The notes beneath the pieces are model-generated. The model had not been told where the DNA came from, ran no database searches, and saw nothing but the letters and a program-made list of their open reading frames with translations. Below, piece after piece: positions 6,946 through 15,196 of a DNA stretch of 64,000 bases. Numbering within the stretch: the stretch's first letter is position 1; every line of letters starts with the position of its first letter. A program made the translations under genes and the position numbers. This stretch comes from Pedobacter sp. PF22-3 (GTDB taxonomy: Bacteria; Bacteroidota; Bacteroidia; Sphingobacteriales; Sphingobacteriaceae): assembly GCF_026239555.1 (NCBI RefSeq), contig NZ_JAPIVP010000014.1, forward strand, positions 1 to 64,000. The letters run 5' to 3'.

Positions 6946-8175
6946 ATGTATAAGTCAGGACAGTTCTTCAATATTAAGCAACAGGAAAATGCAGAAAGAA
7001 TTGACAAAGAGCTTCGGCATGAACATGCTGGTATATGGTATATTAGTGATAGCTATGGATCAAAGATTTTAGTTAAACTGCCTTCATCTACGATTAAGGC
7101 GATTATTAAAGGCTGTCGTTTTGAACTATTATTTGCTATTGATGAGGATTGTACCCCTAAGGTGCTACATACAGGTTTACGTATTTTCGACGATCAGCAA
7201 AATCCTCAGTTGGTAATGAATACCCAGCGGTTCTTAAGAGATCATTTTGCGCTTTTAAAGATTATGTATCTTGAATGTGTTCAGGTTCAGTTTTGTAACG
7301 AGCTGAGCGTGGTACAGACATTTGGAGATCTAAAACTTGATGAGTGGGACCGACATCGGGTACTTGCATTCTTGGGTAACCCAAAGCAGATGTATGTGGG
7401 TGATTTTAATGGGCACTTAAATCGTTCACTGGATAAATTTCAGGCAATTCTTAATCCGCGCGAAGACGAACCTATTAAGGTTAATATGAGAGATTTATCG
7501 ATAGTAGGATCTTACGAGCATTTAGAAAATATTAACCATTCATTTTATGGTGGTGAGGAGCCTGTTCACACTAATATTGGAGATGCTCTTGAAGGTGAAC
7601 AATTTGAAAAAGAAATTTTCGTTGTTTTGCAGTCTCTATTCACTGATCGCAATTATCATGCTCCGAAGGTCAAATCTAAGTCCAGTTTACGGGAATTAAT
7701 AGATATTTTCGCTATTTCAGATTACGGTGTTTTTCTTATTGAGGCTAAGGCTCTTGGCGTTTATGAGGCTACTGGTGATAGGACTATGGCCAGAAAGATT
7801 TTGGGACTTCAAAAGCAAATAAAAAAAGCGATAGGGCAATTAGTGGGAGCTTCTAAAACAATAAAAGAAGGCCAAGGAATCTTTGATTCAAATAATAGTG
7901 AGATCGTATTTGACCGCGGACTTTTTCCGCACGGAATTGTCCTGATTTCCGAAATGATGCATTTTGGGGATTGGAGCAGTACCGTTCAGCTGATAATTGA
8001 AACCATGTCTGAGTGCAAAATGTTTATCCATGTTATGGACTTACAGGAATTTTTGCAATTTATTGGCTACTCGAACCAAGATAAAGATATCTTTGATTCG
8101 CTATTGATGCAACGAGCAGAGAGATTTGTTTCCAACCCTAAACTGGATATAAGATGGGAGTTTTTTGCTAAATAA
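6946..8175 (+). CDS. PD-(D/E)XK nuclease-like protein, unknown
   Basis: A 409-residue protein with no signal or membrane segment. The N-terminal 200 residues match nothing I recognise. The C-terminal half begins ALEGEQFEKEIFVVLQSLF and has D253 in LIDIF and E266-A-K268 in LIEAKALG, which fits the E...D...ExK core of the PD-(D/E)XK/NERD nuclease superfamily. The following helix (RKILGLQKQIKKAIGQL) fits that fold too. It would therefore bind or cut nucleic acid. It stands alone between two copies of a palindromic repeat, in the segment after tRNA-Leu. The fold is moderately supported and the role is unknown. Confidence 0.6.
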   Translation: MYKSGQFFNIKQQENAERIDKELRHEHAGIWYISDSYGSKILVKLPSSTIKAIIKGCRFELLFAIDEDCTPKVLHTGLRIFDDQQNPQLVMNTQRFLRDHFALLKIMYLECVQVQFCNELSVVQTFGDLKLDEWDRHRVLAFLGNPKQMYVGDFNGHLNRSLDKFQAILNPREDEPIKVNMRDLSIVGSYEHLENINHSFYGGEEPVHTNIGDALEGEQFEKEIFVVLQSLFTDRNYHAPKVKSKSSLRELIDIFAISDYGVFLIEAKALGVYEATGDRTMARKILGLQKQIKKAIGQLVGASKTIKEGQGIFDSNNSEIVFDRGLFPHGIVLISEMMHFGDWSSTVQLIIETMSECKMFIHVMDLQEFLQFIGYSNQDKDIFDSLLMQRAERFVSNPKLDIRWEFFAK

Positions 8176-8283
8176 CTTATTTTGCGTTTCAGCTACGTTT
8201 TTAGTCCATGCGAGAACTTACGTTAAAGATACTCTGGGTGGTGACTTTCAATTCAATTATTCCAAGTTTTCATTTTTTATACT

Positions 8284-8336
8284 TCCCATCTTTCCGTAGT
8301 CTTGTGGGTTGGAAGTGGGCATAAGGAGACAACGGA
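8284..8336. repeat. Palindromic repeat, copy B
   Basis: Begins TCCCATCTTTCCGTAGTCTT and ends AGGAGACAACGGAT. It aligns with copy A and copy C through CCGTAGTC and the GA(G/C)(A/T)ACGGAT end. It lies in the 280-base spacer after the nuclease-like gene, which holds nothing else. Confidence 0.6.
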
Positions 8337-8455
8337 TTTCTAAAGAAAAATATTAGCGATTCAGATCCCCCCCTTTTTGCTTATCACACTAGCAACATCT
8401 TTAGTATTTAAGCCCTCACCAATCCGCAAGAGCTTAAATTTAGTTTACCCATTCC

Positions 8456-9094
8456 TCACTCAAAACTTCCCTTCCCATCAGCAACATAGCTGTAAATCAC
8501 GATATATTCGATTCCATTTTTTTGAAAATGCCCGATAGGGATATCACCTTTTTCAAAGTAAGCTGATTTGCTTTCGAAAGGAATGCCGCAAAGCATGGTA
8601 TTCGGTTCTATTTGATGATAAACAACATCATTTCTAGTGCCTGCAATAGCCATCAATGTTGATAAATTTTTACTCGATCCTTTTTGGTGATATTTTGGAT
8701 GATGCGGGTGCTGATTGGCGGTTACCCAGGCGCCGGGCGCCATTGGTTTATAAAATTTGCCTAAAGGGATATCGAAGCGGCGAGGCAAAAAACAAGATGC
8801 TATTGTCCCATTGGGGCTGATGGTTCCGGTTTCGATAAAGAAATGGCTAATCTGTATCCAATGCCGGGTGAGCTGATACACATATTCCCGAATGGAATTT
8901 TGCCCGTCCTCTAGAAATTCTGCCCATCCGGTGTAGCGTGGCAAAGTCATCATGATTTCAGAAACATGGCCATCAATATGATGTAAGGTAGCCTTAACTG
9001 CGCAAATGGCAGGTAATACATTCGTGTTGGCTGTTTCAGCTGCAACCTGAGCAGGGAGCTGTGTGTTTTGATTTTTACTTTTGGTACTTCGCAT
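8456..9094 (-). CDS. Hypothetical protein, unknown family
   Basis: About 212 residues from the ATG at 9094 (MRSTKSKNQNTQL). An upstream in-frame start at 9136 is less likely because it reads through an inverted repeat. The N-terminal 40 residues are low complexity and Ala/Thr/Gln-rich. The body has conserved-looking aromatic and histidine stretches (HHIDGHVSEIMMTLPRYTGW, then HPHHPKYH) and ends in GKGSFE. There is no signal, membrane segment or nuclease motif. I do not recognise it. It faces the DUF1016 gene across a 390-base spacer inside the accessory segment. Confidence 0.6.
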   Translation of the reverse strand: MRSTKSKNQNTQLPAQVAAETANTNVLPAICAVKATLHHIDGHVSEIMMTLPRYTGWAEFLEDGQNSIREYVYQLTRHWIQISHFFIETGTISPNGTIASCFLPRRFDIPLGKFYKPMAPGAWVTANQHPHHPKYHQKGSSKNLSTLMAIAGTRNDVVYHQIEPNTMLCGIPFESKSAYFEKGDIPIGHFQKNGIEYIVIYSYVADGKGSFE

Positions 9095-9136
9095 GACCTT
9101 AAAAATTAAAATATCCCGGCCGCTGCGAAGTACCAA
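9080..9136. repeat. 13-bp inverted repeat over the start of the unknown gene
   Basis: TTTGGTACTTCGC (9080-9092) pairs perfectly with GCGAAGTACCAAA (9124-9136) across 31 bases. The left arm contains the start codon, and the same core GTACTTCGCAT recurs at 9251-9261. It could be an operator for autoregulation or a leader hairpin controlling translation. The rest of 9137-9470 shows no gene beyond a 22-codon minus-strand frame starting with the same MRST codons at 9261. Confidence 0.5.
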
Positions 9137-9475
9137 ATAACTCTTTTCAGAGACATAGGAAATGAGGGGCTGCCTCTCGGCCGGGAATATCGTTAAAAAT
9201 AATTTACTGGATTTTCTGTCTCCTGATTTAAATGAAAAAATATATTATTTGTACTTCGCATAGGCAATTTAGAAACAAAATCTCAAATCTCAAAGAAAAA
9301 CCTTAATTATTAAATTTGGTTTCTCATCAGCGTTTAAAGTAGCTTCGGTTATCCTCTTTTGTTGCTGTAATTTCTTCATGTGGGTCAATACCCAAATCAA
9401 TTATCTCGCCGGCTTAAGTTTCATTATACAGTTTGGATTCTTTTTCAATATTAACGACTCATCGATTGTTTTGTT

Positions 9476-9483
9476 TAAATTTG
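9476..9483 (+). promoter_or_regulatory. -7 promoter element, possibly for a leaderless mRNA
   Basis: TAAATTTG matches the Bacteroidota -7 consensus and ends only four bases before the ATG at 9488, so transcription would start at or next to the start codon. No good -33 element is seen at the usual distance. Confidence 0.4.
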
Positions 9484-9487
9484 AAGT

Positions 9488-10492
9488 ATGACCAATTATA
9501 TCGAAGAAATCAGAGGTATATTAGCTGCAGCCAGACAAAACGCCTATACTGCTGTGAACGCGGCAATGGTTGAGGCATATTGGCTGATCGGAAAACGTAT
9601 TGTTGAGCAAGAACAGCATGGTGAAGAAAGAGCCATTTATGGAGAAGCTATCTTGAAAGAACTTTCCAAAGCTTTGACAGCTGAATTTGGGAAAGGTTTT
9701 TCTTACTCTAATTTGCGTAATTTTCGTCAATTTTATCTCACCTACCGTGATAATGAGATTTGCTACACACTGTGTAGCAAATTGACATGGAGCCATAACC
9801 GGTTAATTATGAGGGTTGAAAATGAGGCTGCAAGAGGATTTTATTTAAACGAAGCTGCTGAACAGAATTGGAGTGTTCGAACTCTGGAGCGTAATATTAA
9901 CACTTTCTATTATCACAGGCTTCTATCTTCAAATGATAAAGCTATAAATCAAGAAGATAGTAAAGTATTGGAGAAACAGAGACCTGAAGATTTCATTAAG
10001 GATCCCTACATTTTTGAGTTTCTAAATATTGAGCAACCTTCAACTGCAAATGAGTCTGAGATTGAAACAGCATTAATAGAGAACTTACAGCAATTTTTGC
10101 TTGAGTTAGGAAAAGGATTTTCTTTTGTGGGCAGGCAATTTAGAATCAGCACCGAGATAGATCATTTCTATATTGATTTGGTATTTTATAACTATCTACT
10201 TAAATGTTTCGTGTTAATTGATTTAAAAGCTGGCAAACTTACCCACCAGCATGTGGGGCAAATGGATATGTATAGACGGATGTTTGATGATTTAAAGAAA
10301 CCAGAAGGCGATAATCCAACAATAGGTATTATTCTTTGTACAGAGAAAAGTGAAACGGTAGTTAAGTATTCTGTGATCAACGATAATCCCAGACTCTTTG
10401 CTACTAAATACATGCCTTATCTACCTACAGAGGAAGAATTGATTGCCGAAATAGAACGGGAAAAGATAAAACTTAACCTTTTTAATAGTTAA
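9488..10492 (+). CDS. YhcG/DUF1016 family PDDEXK nuclease
   Basis: A 334-residue protein with both parts of the YhcG/DUF1016 family. The N-terminal helical domain (residues 1-140, ARQNAYTAVNAAMVEAYWLIGKRI ... GKGFSYSNLRNFRQFY) is followed by a C-terminal PD-(D/E)XK nuclease domain (about 175-330). D230 in FYIDLVFYN and D245-x-K247 in LIDLKAG fit the catalytic site. Members are frequent on mobile elements and near restriction-modification or toxin-antitoxin loci. Length and motifs look intact. It is the last gene of the accessory segment, and its stop is followed in the same frame by a broken SnoaL-like gene. Confidence 0.88.
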   Translation: MTNYIEEIRGILAAARQNAYTAVNAAMVEAYWLIGKRIVEQEQHGEERAIYGEAILKELSKALTAEFGKGFSYSNLRNFRQFYLTYRDNEICYTLCSKLTWSHNRLIMRVENEAARGFYLNEAAEQNWSVRTLERNINTFYYHRLLSSNDKAINQEDSKVLEKQRPEDFIKDPYIFEFLNIEQPSTANESEIETALIENLQQFLLELGKGFSFVGRQFRISTEIDHFYIDLVFYNYLLKCFVLIDLKAGKLTHQHVGQMDMYRRMFDDLKKPEGDNPTIGIILCTEKSETVVKYSVINDNPRLFATKYMPYLPTEEELIAEIEREKIKLNLFNS

Positions 10493-10498
10493 AATACT

Positions 10499-10786
10499 AG
10501 TTTATATTGCCAAATTTTTGCAGGTAATTACATCGGATTGGCAGAAGTTACCAAGAACGTTTTTAGCAGATTAGCAAGCAAATGGATCGATTATAAATTC
10601 ATGCCCGAAGATTATGTAGGCAGCGAAGACAAAATAGTAGCTTATGGAACTTATACTGGAACCTATAAAATTACAGGAAAGCCATTCATGGCAAGAGTGG
10701 CCCATGTTTGTAAACTGAAGGAGGGAAAAATAATCAGTTTCGAGCAGTTTGTAGATAGCCAGCCGGTAAACGATGCAATAAAATAA
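10499..10786 (+). pseudogene. SnoaL-like (NTF2 fold) gene missing its 5' part
   Basis: The frame reads IFAGNYIGLAEVTKNVF ... ITGKPFMARVAHVCKLKEGKIISFEQF, the second two thirds of a SnoaL-like domain of the ketosteroid isomerase fold. About 40 N-terminal residues expected in this family are absent; the frame runs straight into the DUF1016 stop codon with no ATG, only TTG at 10538. It is probably the remnant of a core gene cut by insertion of the segment to its left. Confidence 0.65.
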
Positions 10787-10790
10787 GCTC

Positions 10791-10991
10791 AAAGTAATAT
10801 TAATAAACACAGGTTATCACGATAAAGATCCTCAAGCAAATTATAGCAGAAATAAAGAATACGAAAGAAGAAGACACGCATCAATTGCAGGATTTGATAT
10901 TGAAGTACATTTGTTATGCTCCAAAGATGCCTTTGATGATTTTCAGAATAAAAAGCGATTTAAATGTTCAATTATTCCTGCTCATGGTTAG
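10791..10991 (+). pseudogene. Gene fragment, unknown
   Basis: A 66-codon open frame without a normal start begins 5 bases after the SnoaL-like stop and reads KVILINTGYHDKDPQANYSR ... FKCSIIPAHG. The composition is convincingly protein-like. The family is not recognised. The lack of an ATG next to another broken gene suggests a decayed locus, although translation from an unusual start cannot be excluded. Confidence 0.35.
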
Positions 10992-11140
10992 TCTGGTAAA
11001 GTTGAAATAGGAGATTAGTTTAGAACAACTTAGTTGTTGTTGTAACTGAAGCTTATCGTTAAACTATGCGAAGCCTGTAAAATTGGAATTAATACTAATT
11101 ACGGATAACAATTAACCTTTGGGTTAGGGCTGTTAATCAT

Positions 11141-11593
11141 TTAATGCTGTCTGGTGTCTTTAAATTGCCATAACACATTGATGATTTTCCAGCTTCCATT
11201 TAGTTTGACGATGTGCAGGTAGTCTATCCATTGATCAGCAATTAATTTTACAGATGCGGTCCGTTCTGAAACATCCAGCAATTTTACTTCTTTCTTTGGG
11301 GAGGACGGAAACTTATCATTGTTTTTATTATAGCTTTCGGCCAGTAAAACCATAGATTCTGTGCTTGTCTCCCTGATATAGTCTTTTCCTGTTGGCTTAT
11401 CTTTCCAAAATGTTCTCTTTACCATTCTTGGATGCAAGGCACCTTCCATTTGTGCCGGGTTTGGTTTGTGCTGCGATTCGATATAATCGAGGGCTGTTTG
11501 CCTTATTTCTATACTGTCTTGCCTGGTTTGCGAAAAGATAGCGTTACTGATGAAAATAAGTGTAATGGTAAATAAGAGGGGTTTTAGAGTCAT
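11141..11593 (-). CDS. Secreted NTF2-like / lumazine-binding-type protein
   Basis: A 150-residue protein with a clear signal peptide (MTLKPLLFTITLIFISNAIFSQ). The mature part is typical of the NTF2-like 'putative lumazine-binding' family: ALDYIESQHKPNPAQMEGALHPRMVKR, then TASVKLIADQWIDYLHIVKLNGSWKIINVLW. Such proteins are small periplasmic cone-fold domains, usually without a known ligand. It lies downstream of the S12 serine hydrolase on the same strand with a 70-base gap, so the two may be co-transcribed. Confidence 0.78.
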   Translation of the reverse strand: MTLKPLLFTITLIFISNAIFSQTRQDSIEIRQTALDYIESQHKPNPAQMEGALHPRMVKRTFWKDKPTGKDYIRETSTESMVLLAESYNKNNDKFPSSPKKEVKLLDVSERTASVKLIADQWIDYLHIVKLNGSWKIINVLWQFKDTRQH

Positions 11594-11664
11594 TTATTTT
11601 GGATTTTTGTTTAACAAACGGTTTTCATCAGTTCTGGCCTGTTGGTTAGCATTCATCTTTAAAT

Positions 11665-13287
11665 TTAATTTGTTATAGTTGGGAGCAATACTGCCGGAAG
11701 AATATATTTTTCCAAAATCTGATCTGCCTGTTGATGGGCAAAAGAAGTTCCATACGCCGATGCATTAACCACTACCACCAGGTCAATTTGCTTAAAGATG
11801 TAAATTTTATTTCCACCATTTCCGGAGCTGTACCAGACTTCCAGATTTTTGCCGTCGATTTTAATGGTCTTGTTCCAGAAAAGAAACCCATAAAAGCCGG
11901 GCCTATCCGCAGGGAGGGTTTGCAAATGGCGGAACGACTTATTTATCCACGATTTGGGAACAATTTGTTTGCCATTCCAAACACCGGCATTGCAGTAAAG
12001 TTGCCCGAATTTCGCAAAATCTAATGCTTTTAGGCGTAATCCTCCACCGGTGAATGGTTTACCCATTGGGGTACGTGCCCATTCGAGCGAGTCGATCCCC
12101 AGTGGATCAAATAATTTCTTTTTCGCATAAGGTTCCAAACCACCTGTTATCACCTTATCCATGATATCTCCAAGAAGCATTGTGCCAACGGTGAAATAAG
12201 ACCATTGTTTCCCATTCTGCTTGTTTGCTGCCATGGGCAGATCAAGCGCAAATTTAACGTAATCGGCAGTAGGATACATATTCTCTTCATTGCCGGGAGA
12301 TTCCATCACATCGTCATTTCCATCAAAAGCAGCGCTCATTGTTAACAGATCAACAAGTTTTACACTATCCTTTTTCGCAGATGGATGTCCGAATTGCTTT
12401 AAATTATAAAACTCACTTAATTTCTGCTGCTCGGATTTAAGGTACCCGTCTCTAATGGACAAACCAAGTAAAGTGCCCGTAAAAGACTTGCCAACGGAGC
12501 GTGCATCGTGAAGGCTCGTTCTGGAAGATCCGTTAAAATACTCTTCCAATAATAAGGACCCTTTTTTAATCACAACAATTGAATTGATCTTTTTGTAAGA
12601 CTGATCGAGTATTTTGGTATTGAGCTGTTCAATTAGCTCCTGATTATATTTTCCCGCATATAATGGCCAACCGCTTCCTGGCCTAATCGGTTGTGGCTTT
12701 ATTAATTTTGCATCAATAGGGGGGAGGATTCTGGTCATGTTAATATCTGTTGCCAGCAAAATCGGAGAATAGATTCTATGGCCTGCATCGATATAGACCC
12801 TAATTTGGATGCTCAGTTTTTTTGGTGTCTGTCCGAATAAACTTATACCCGAATTAATCATAAAACGGTCCCACATATTCAGGCTCCACAGCCCGGATCT
12901 GCTCCCGCTAATCAAGACTACCGGGAGTGGTTTTCTAACGATTTTATCCTGTAAAAGAATGGCGCCGGGATGTAAATCTTCCTTATAAACGGGTTTGCCC
13001 TCTATCAAAAAGGAAAACTGAAAATTTCCGATTTTTAAGGCAGAATCGGTGGGTAGGCCGGGTGCCAGCTTTTCGAGTTCCTCAGCAAGTGATTTTCCGG
13101 TGTTGATCTTCAGGTAGAGGTCTTGACTACTTCCAATATTATAACTGGTAATAGCGGTTTCTTTTGATACAGAATCAGTTGGATCAGGCCGATGATCGAG
13201 AAACTCCAGGTTTTTTAATTGAGCGCTTGCGGTAAAGCAAAGGCCAATAGATGCGACAAATACGGTTAAAAATAAAAATTGCTTCAT
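11665..13287 (-). CDS. Serine hydrolase, class C beta-lactamase/S12 family
   Basis: A 540-residue secreted protein (signal MKQFLFLTVFVASIGLCFTASA). Residues 20-220 form an N-terminal beta-rich domain not found in minimal S12 enzymes. The catalytic domain follows, with S264-V-G-K267 as the SxxK motif, WSYFTVGTMLLGDI in the place of the YxN motif (the Asn is not obvious), and SSGNGGNKIYI near the C-terminus. Relatives are D-amino-peptidases, esterases and penicillin-binding proteins. The odd second motif leaves the activity uncertain. An AraC regulator gene lies just upstream on the same strand. Confidence 0.82.
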   Translation of the reverse strand: MKQFLFLTVFVASIGLCFTASAQLKNLEFLDHRPDPTDSVSKETAITSYNIGSSQDLYLKINTGKSLAEELEKLAPGLPTDSALKIGNFQFSFLIEGKPVYKEDLHPGAILLQDKIVRKPLPVVLISGSRSGLWSLNMWDRFMINSGISLFGQTPKKLSIQIRVYIDAGHRIYSPILLATDINMTRILPPIDAKLIKPQPIRPGSGWPLYAGKYNQELIEQLNTKILDQSYKKINSIVVIKKGSLLLEEYFNGSSRTSLHDARSVGKSFTGTLLGLSIRDGYLKSEQQKLSEFYNLKQFGHPSAKKDSVKLVDLLTMSAAFDGNDDVMESPGNEENMYPTADYVKFALDLPMAANKQNGKQWSYFTVGTMLLGDIMDKVITGGLEPYAKKKLFDPLGIDSLEWARTPMGKPFTGGGLRLKALDFAKFGQLYCNAGVWNGKQIVPKSWINKSFRHLQTLPADRPGFYGFLFWNKTIKIDGKNLEVWYSSGNGGNKIYIFKQIDLVVVVNASAYGTSFAHQQADQILEKYILPAVLLPTITN

Positions 13288-13369
13288 AGGAAAATATTAC
13301 CTGACAAGGTTAGCTTTTTTTGACTCTAAAAAATAGTACAGAATTAACATGCAACAACTTATTCCATTT

Positions 13370-14176
13370 TTACTTTAAATAACGCTGATACTGATGCGGG
13401 GTAAACCGAAACTCTTCTTTGAAACACCGGATGAGATGGGTCTGGTCGTAAAAACCACATTCAAAAGCAATCTGGATGGCAGTTTTTTTTCCGGCATTGA
13501 GTTCTGCCGCTGCCCGGCAAAGTCTGATGCTTCGGATGTATGCTCCAAGGTTACATCCAAAATACTTTGGAAAGTATCTGGATAGATGGACAGGGTGTAT
13601 GCCTATGGTACCGGACATAGATTCGAGAGAATGACTTTGATCAGGACTATCATGAAGCATTTGGGTGAGTTTATCAACCCATTCCGGAGGTTGTTTATAT
13701 CTGCGATAATTCGAACTGCTGGAAAGCCTGTCTATCGCATTAACAGCTAGCGCATGGAGCGATAGTGGCGTGGTATCATCGGGATTTTTAGTAGAAATTA
13801 AGATTTGATGGAAGAGCGATTTTACCAGGGGATTGATTACTTCAAGGCTGCCTTCGGCCATATTTTTGCCGGCAAATTCCAAAAGCCATTTAGCAGACAA
13901 TTCCAGGTGCATTCCCCTTGTGTAGCCCTTTGGCTTTACATTGTAATGCGGTTCCTGACAATTATGGAAAAGTAAAGTGCCCGGAACACATTTATGGTGA
14001 TCTTTTTTATTTATTTCAGAAACCTTGCCAGCGATTAGGAAAGTAAAGTAAGCATTGTCATGATAGTGCCAATCAACGAATTCGTGAGTATATTCAGTAT
14101 TGGTGATGATGAGCCCATCCAATTTGATGGTTTGATCAGTATTACCAAAAAAAATTCCCGATGTGAGCTTTTTCAT
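13370..14176 (-). CDS. AraC family transcriptional regulator
   Basis: A 268-residue regulator. The N-terminal half is a cupin-like effector domain (EFVDWHYHDNAYFTFLIAGKV). The C-terminal 100 residues hold the double helix-turn-helix of AraC proteins (SLESMSGTIGIHPVHLSRYFPKYFG; IAFECGFYDQTHLIRCFKEEFRFTPHQYQRY). It is 82 bases upstream of the secreted serine hydrolase on the same strand and may control it. The 220 bases beyond its start (14177-14399) show no convincing gene. Confidence 0.88.
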   Translation of the reverse strand: MKKLTSGIFFGNTDQTIKLDGLIITNTEYTHEFVDWHYHDNAYFTFLIAGKVSEINKKDHHKCVPGTLLFHNCQEPHYNVKPKGYTRGMHLELSAKWLLEFAGKNMAEGSLEVINPLVKSLFHQILISTKNPDDTTPLSLHALAVNAIDRLSSSSNYRRYKQPPEWVDKLTQMLHDSPDQSHSLESMSGTIGIHPVHLSRYFPKYFGCNLGAYIRSIRLCRAAAELNAGKKTAIQIAFECGFYDQTHLIRCFKEEFRFTPHQYQRYLK

Positions 14177-14399
14177 GAATGATTTTAGCTTTAAGACACA
14201 AAAAACAGGTGGGAGTTACAAGTGATTTCTGTATGTCAATTCCTGGCCACAGCAGCTCCCAAACCGCTAAGACTTGCGGCAGGAAAGGGAAATCTTAAAA
14301 TACGTAATTGTTTAATGGCTTTGGAATACGCAGGAACTACGCTTACGGTATCTCTTTGTTCTACATTTGGAACATTAGAGACGACCGCTTCAATGATAA

Positions 14400-14843
14400 T
14401 CAATTAGAATAGGAGGTGGACATTTGATAATGCAACTCGGTCTGGCCGGTTGTGCTGAATCCCAATCGTTCGTACAAAGCTTTAGCTCGCTTGTTTACTT
14501 TGAAAACCTGTAATTCGATTTGTTTTGACTTAGATTTTGCTTGCTTAATTAAGTCACGTAAAATTTCGGTACCAATACCTTTGCCTTGAACCTTGTCGCA
14601 TAAGAGAAGGCTTTGAAGGTAAATATGAGTTTTGTTCTCTGTAGTAATAATAAGCCCGATAGCATCATCGCTTTCATCCATTATAATTTTAATTTTTTCA
14701 GAATTGAAGTCTTCAATGTGGAATTCTAGCTGCACTGCATCATCCCAACCCCATATTTTCTCTATATATGGCTTGATTGACTTTCTTTTAATTTGAAAGA
14801 TTAAATCGAAATCAGCATCTGTAGCTTTTCTGAAACGTATCAT
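14400..14843 (-). CDS. GNAT family N-acetyltransferase
   Basis: A 147-residue single-domain acetyltransferase of the GNAT fold. It starts MIRFRKATDADFDLIF. The acetyl-CoA-binding loop appears as CDKVQGKGIGTEILRDLI (the Q/RxxGxG/A motif), and the C-terminus has KVNKRAKALYERLGFSTTG. The substrate cannot be deduced. Transcribed alone. Confidence 0.88.
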   Translation of the reverse strand: MIRFRKATDADFDLIFQIKRKSIKPYIEKIWGWDDAVQLEFHIEDFNSEKIKIIMDESDDAIGLIITTENKTHIYLQSLLLCDKVQGKGIGTEILRDLIKQAKSKSKQIELQVFKVNKRAKALYERLGFSTTGQTELHYQMSTSYSN

Positions 14844-15196
14844 GCAAATATGTATTTCCAGTACGGAGACGATAAAGATAAATCAATATTTACTTTTTTT
14901 TTGGCAAAAAAAATGTCACACTGATAGCAGCTCTTCACCAAAAATGGGGAAAAAACACTTTTAGCGAAATTCCCAGTTAATTATTATTTATTTAGATTGA
15001 TTTGATTAGGTTCGACGACCTATTGATCGAAAAAACAATATTCCCTTCCTTTAAAAGGATAACCGAAAGACATGCTGATATGCTAAATTAACCTTTTTTT
15101 GTGCTTCTATCGAAATTTGTATATTACTGAACTAAGGTATCAAATCCCGCCCTTTGGAGATAACTGGCCCATTACAGGCAATTCTAAAGACATGCT
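14844..15196. other. Intergenic, nothing recognised
   Basis: A 350-base AT-rich spacer between divergent genes. No clear TAnnTTTG promoter, repeat or RNA structure stands out. Confidence 0.5.

Noticed and set aside
4191-10500. Attachment-site repeat of the tRNA-Leu 3' end at the right edge of the island
   Set aside because: The TTCGAATCTGCTTCTGGGT text was not found again by eye between 4275 and 11200, and no integrase is present.
14222-14407. 61-codon plus-strand frame between the AraC and GNAT genes
   Set aside because: Low-information composition, overlaps the GNAT gene end, no recognisable family.
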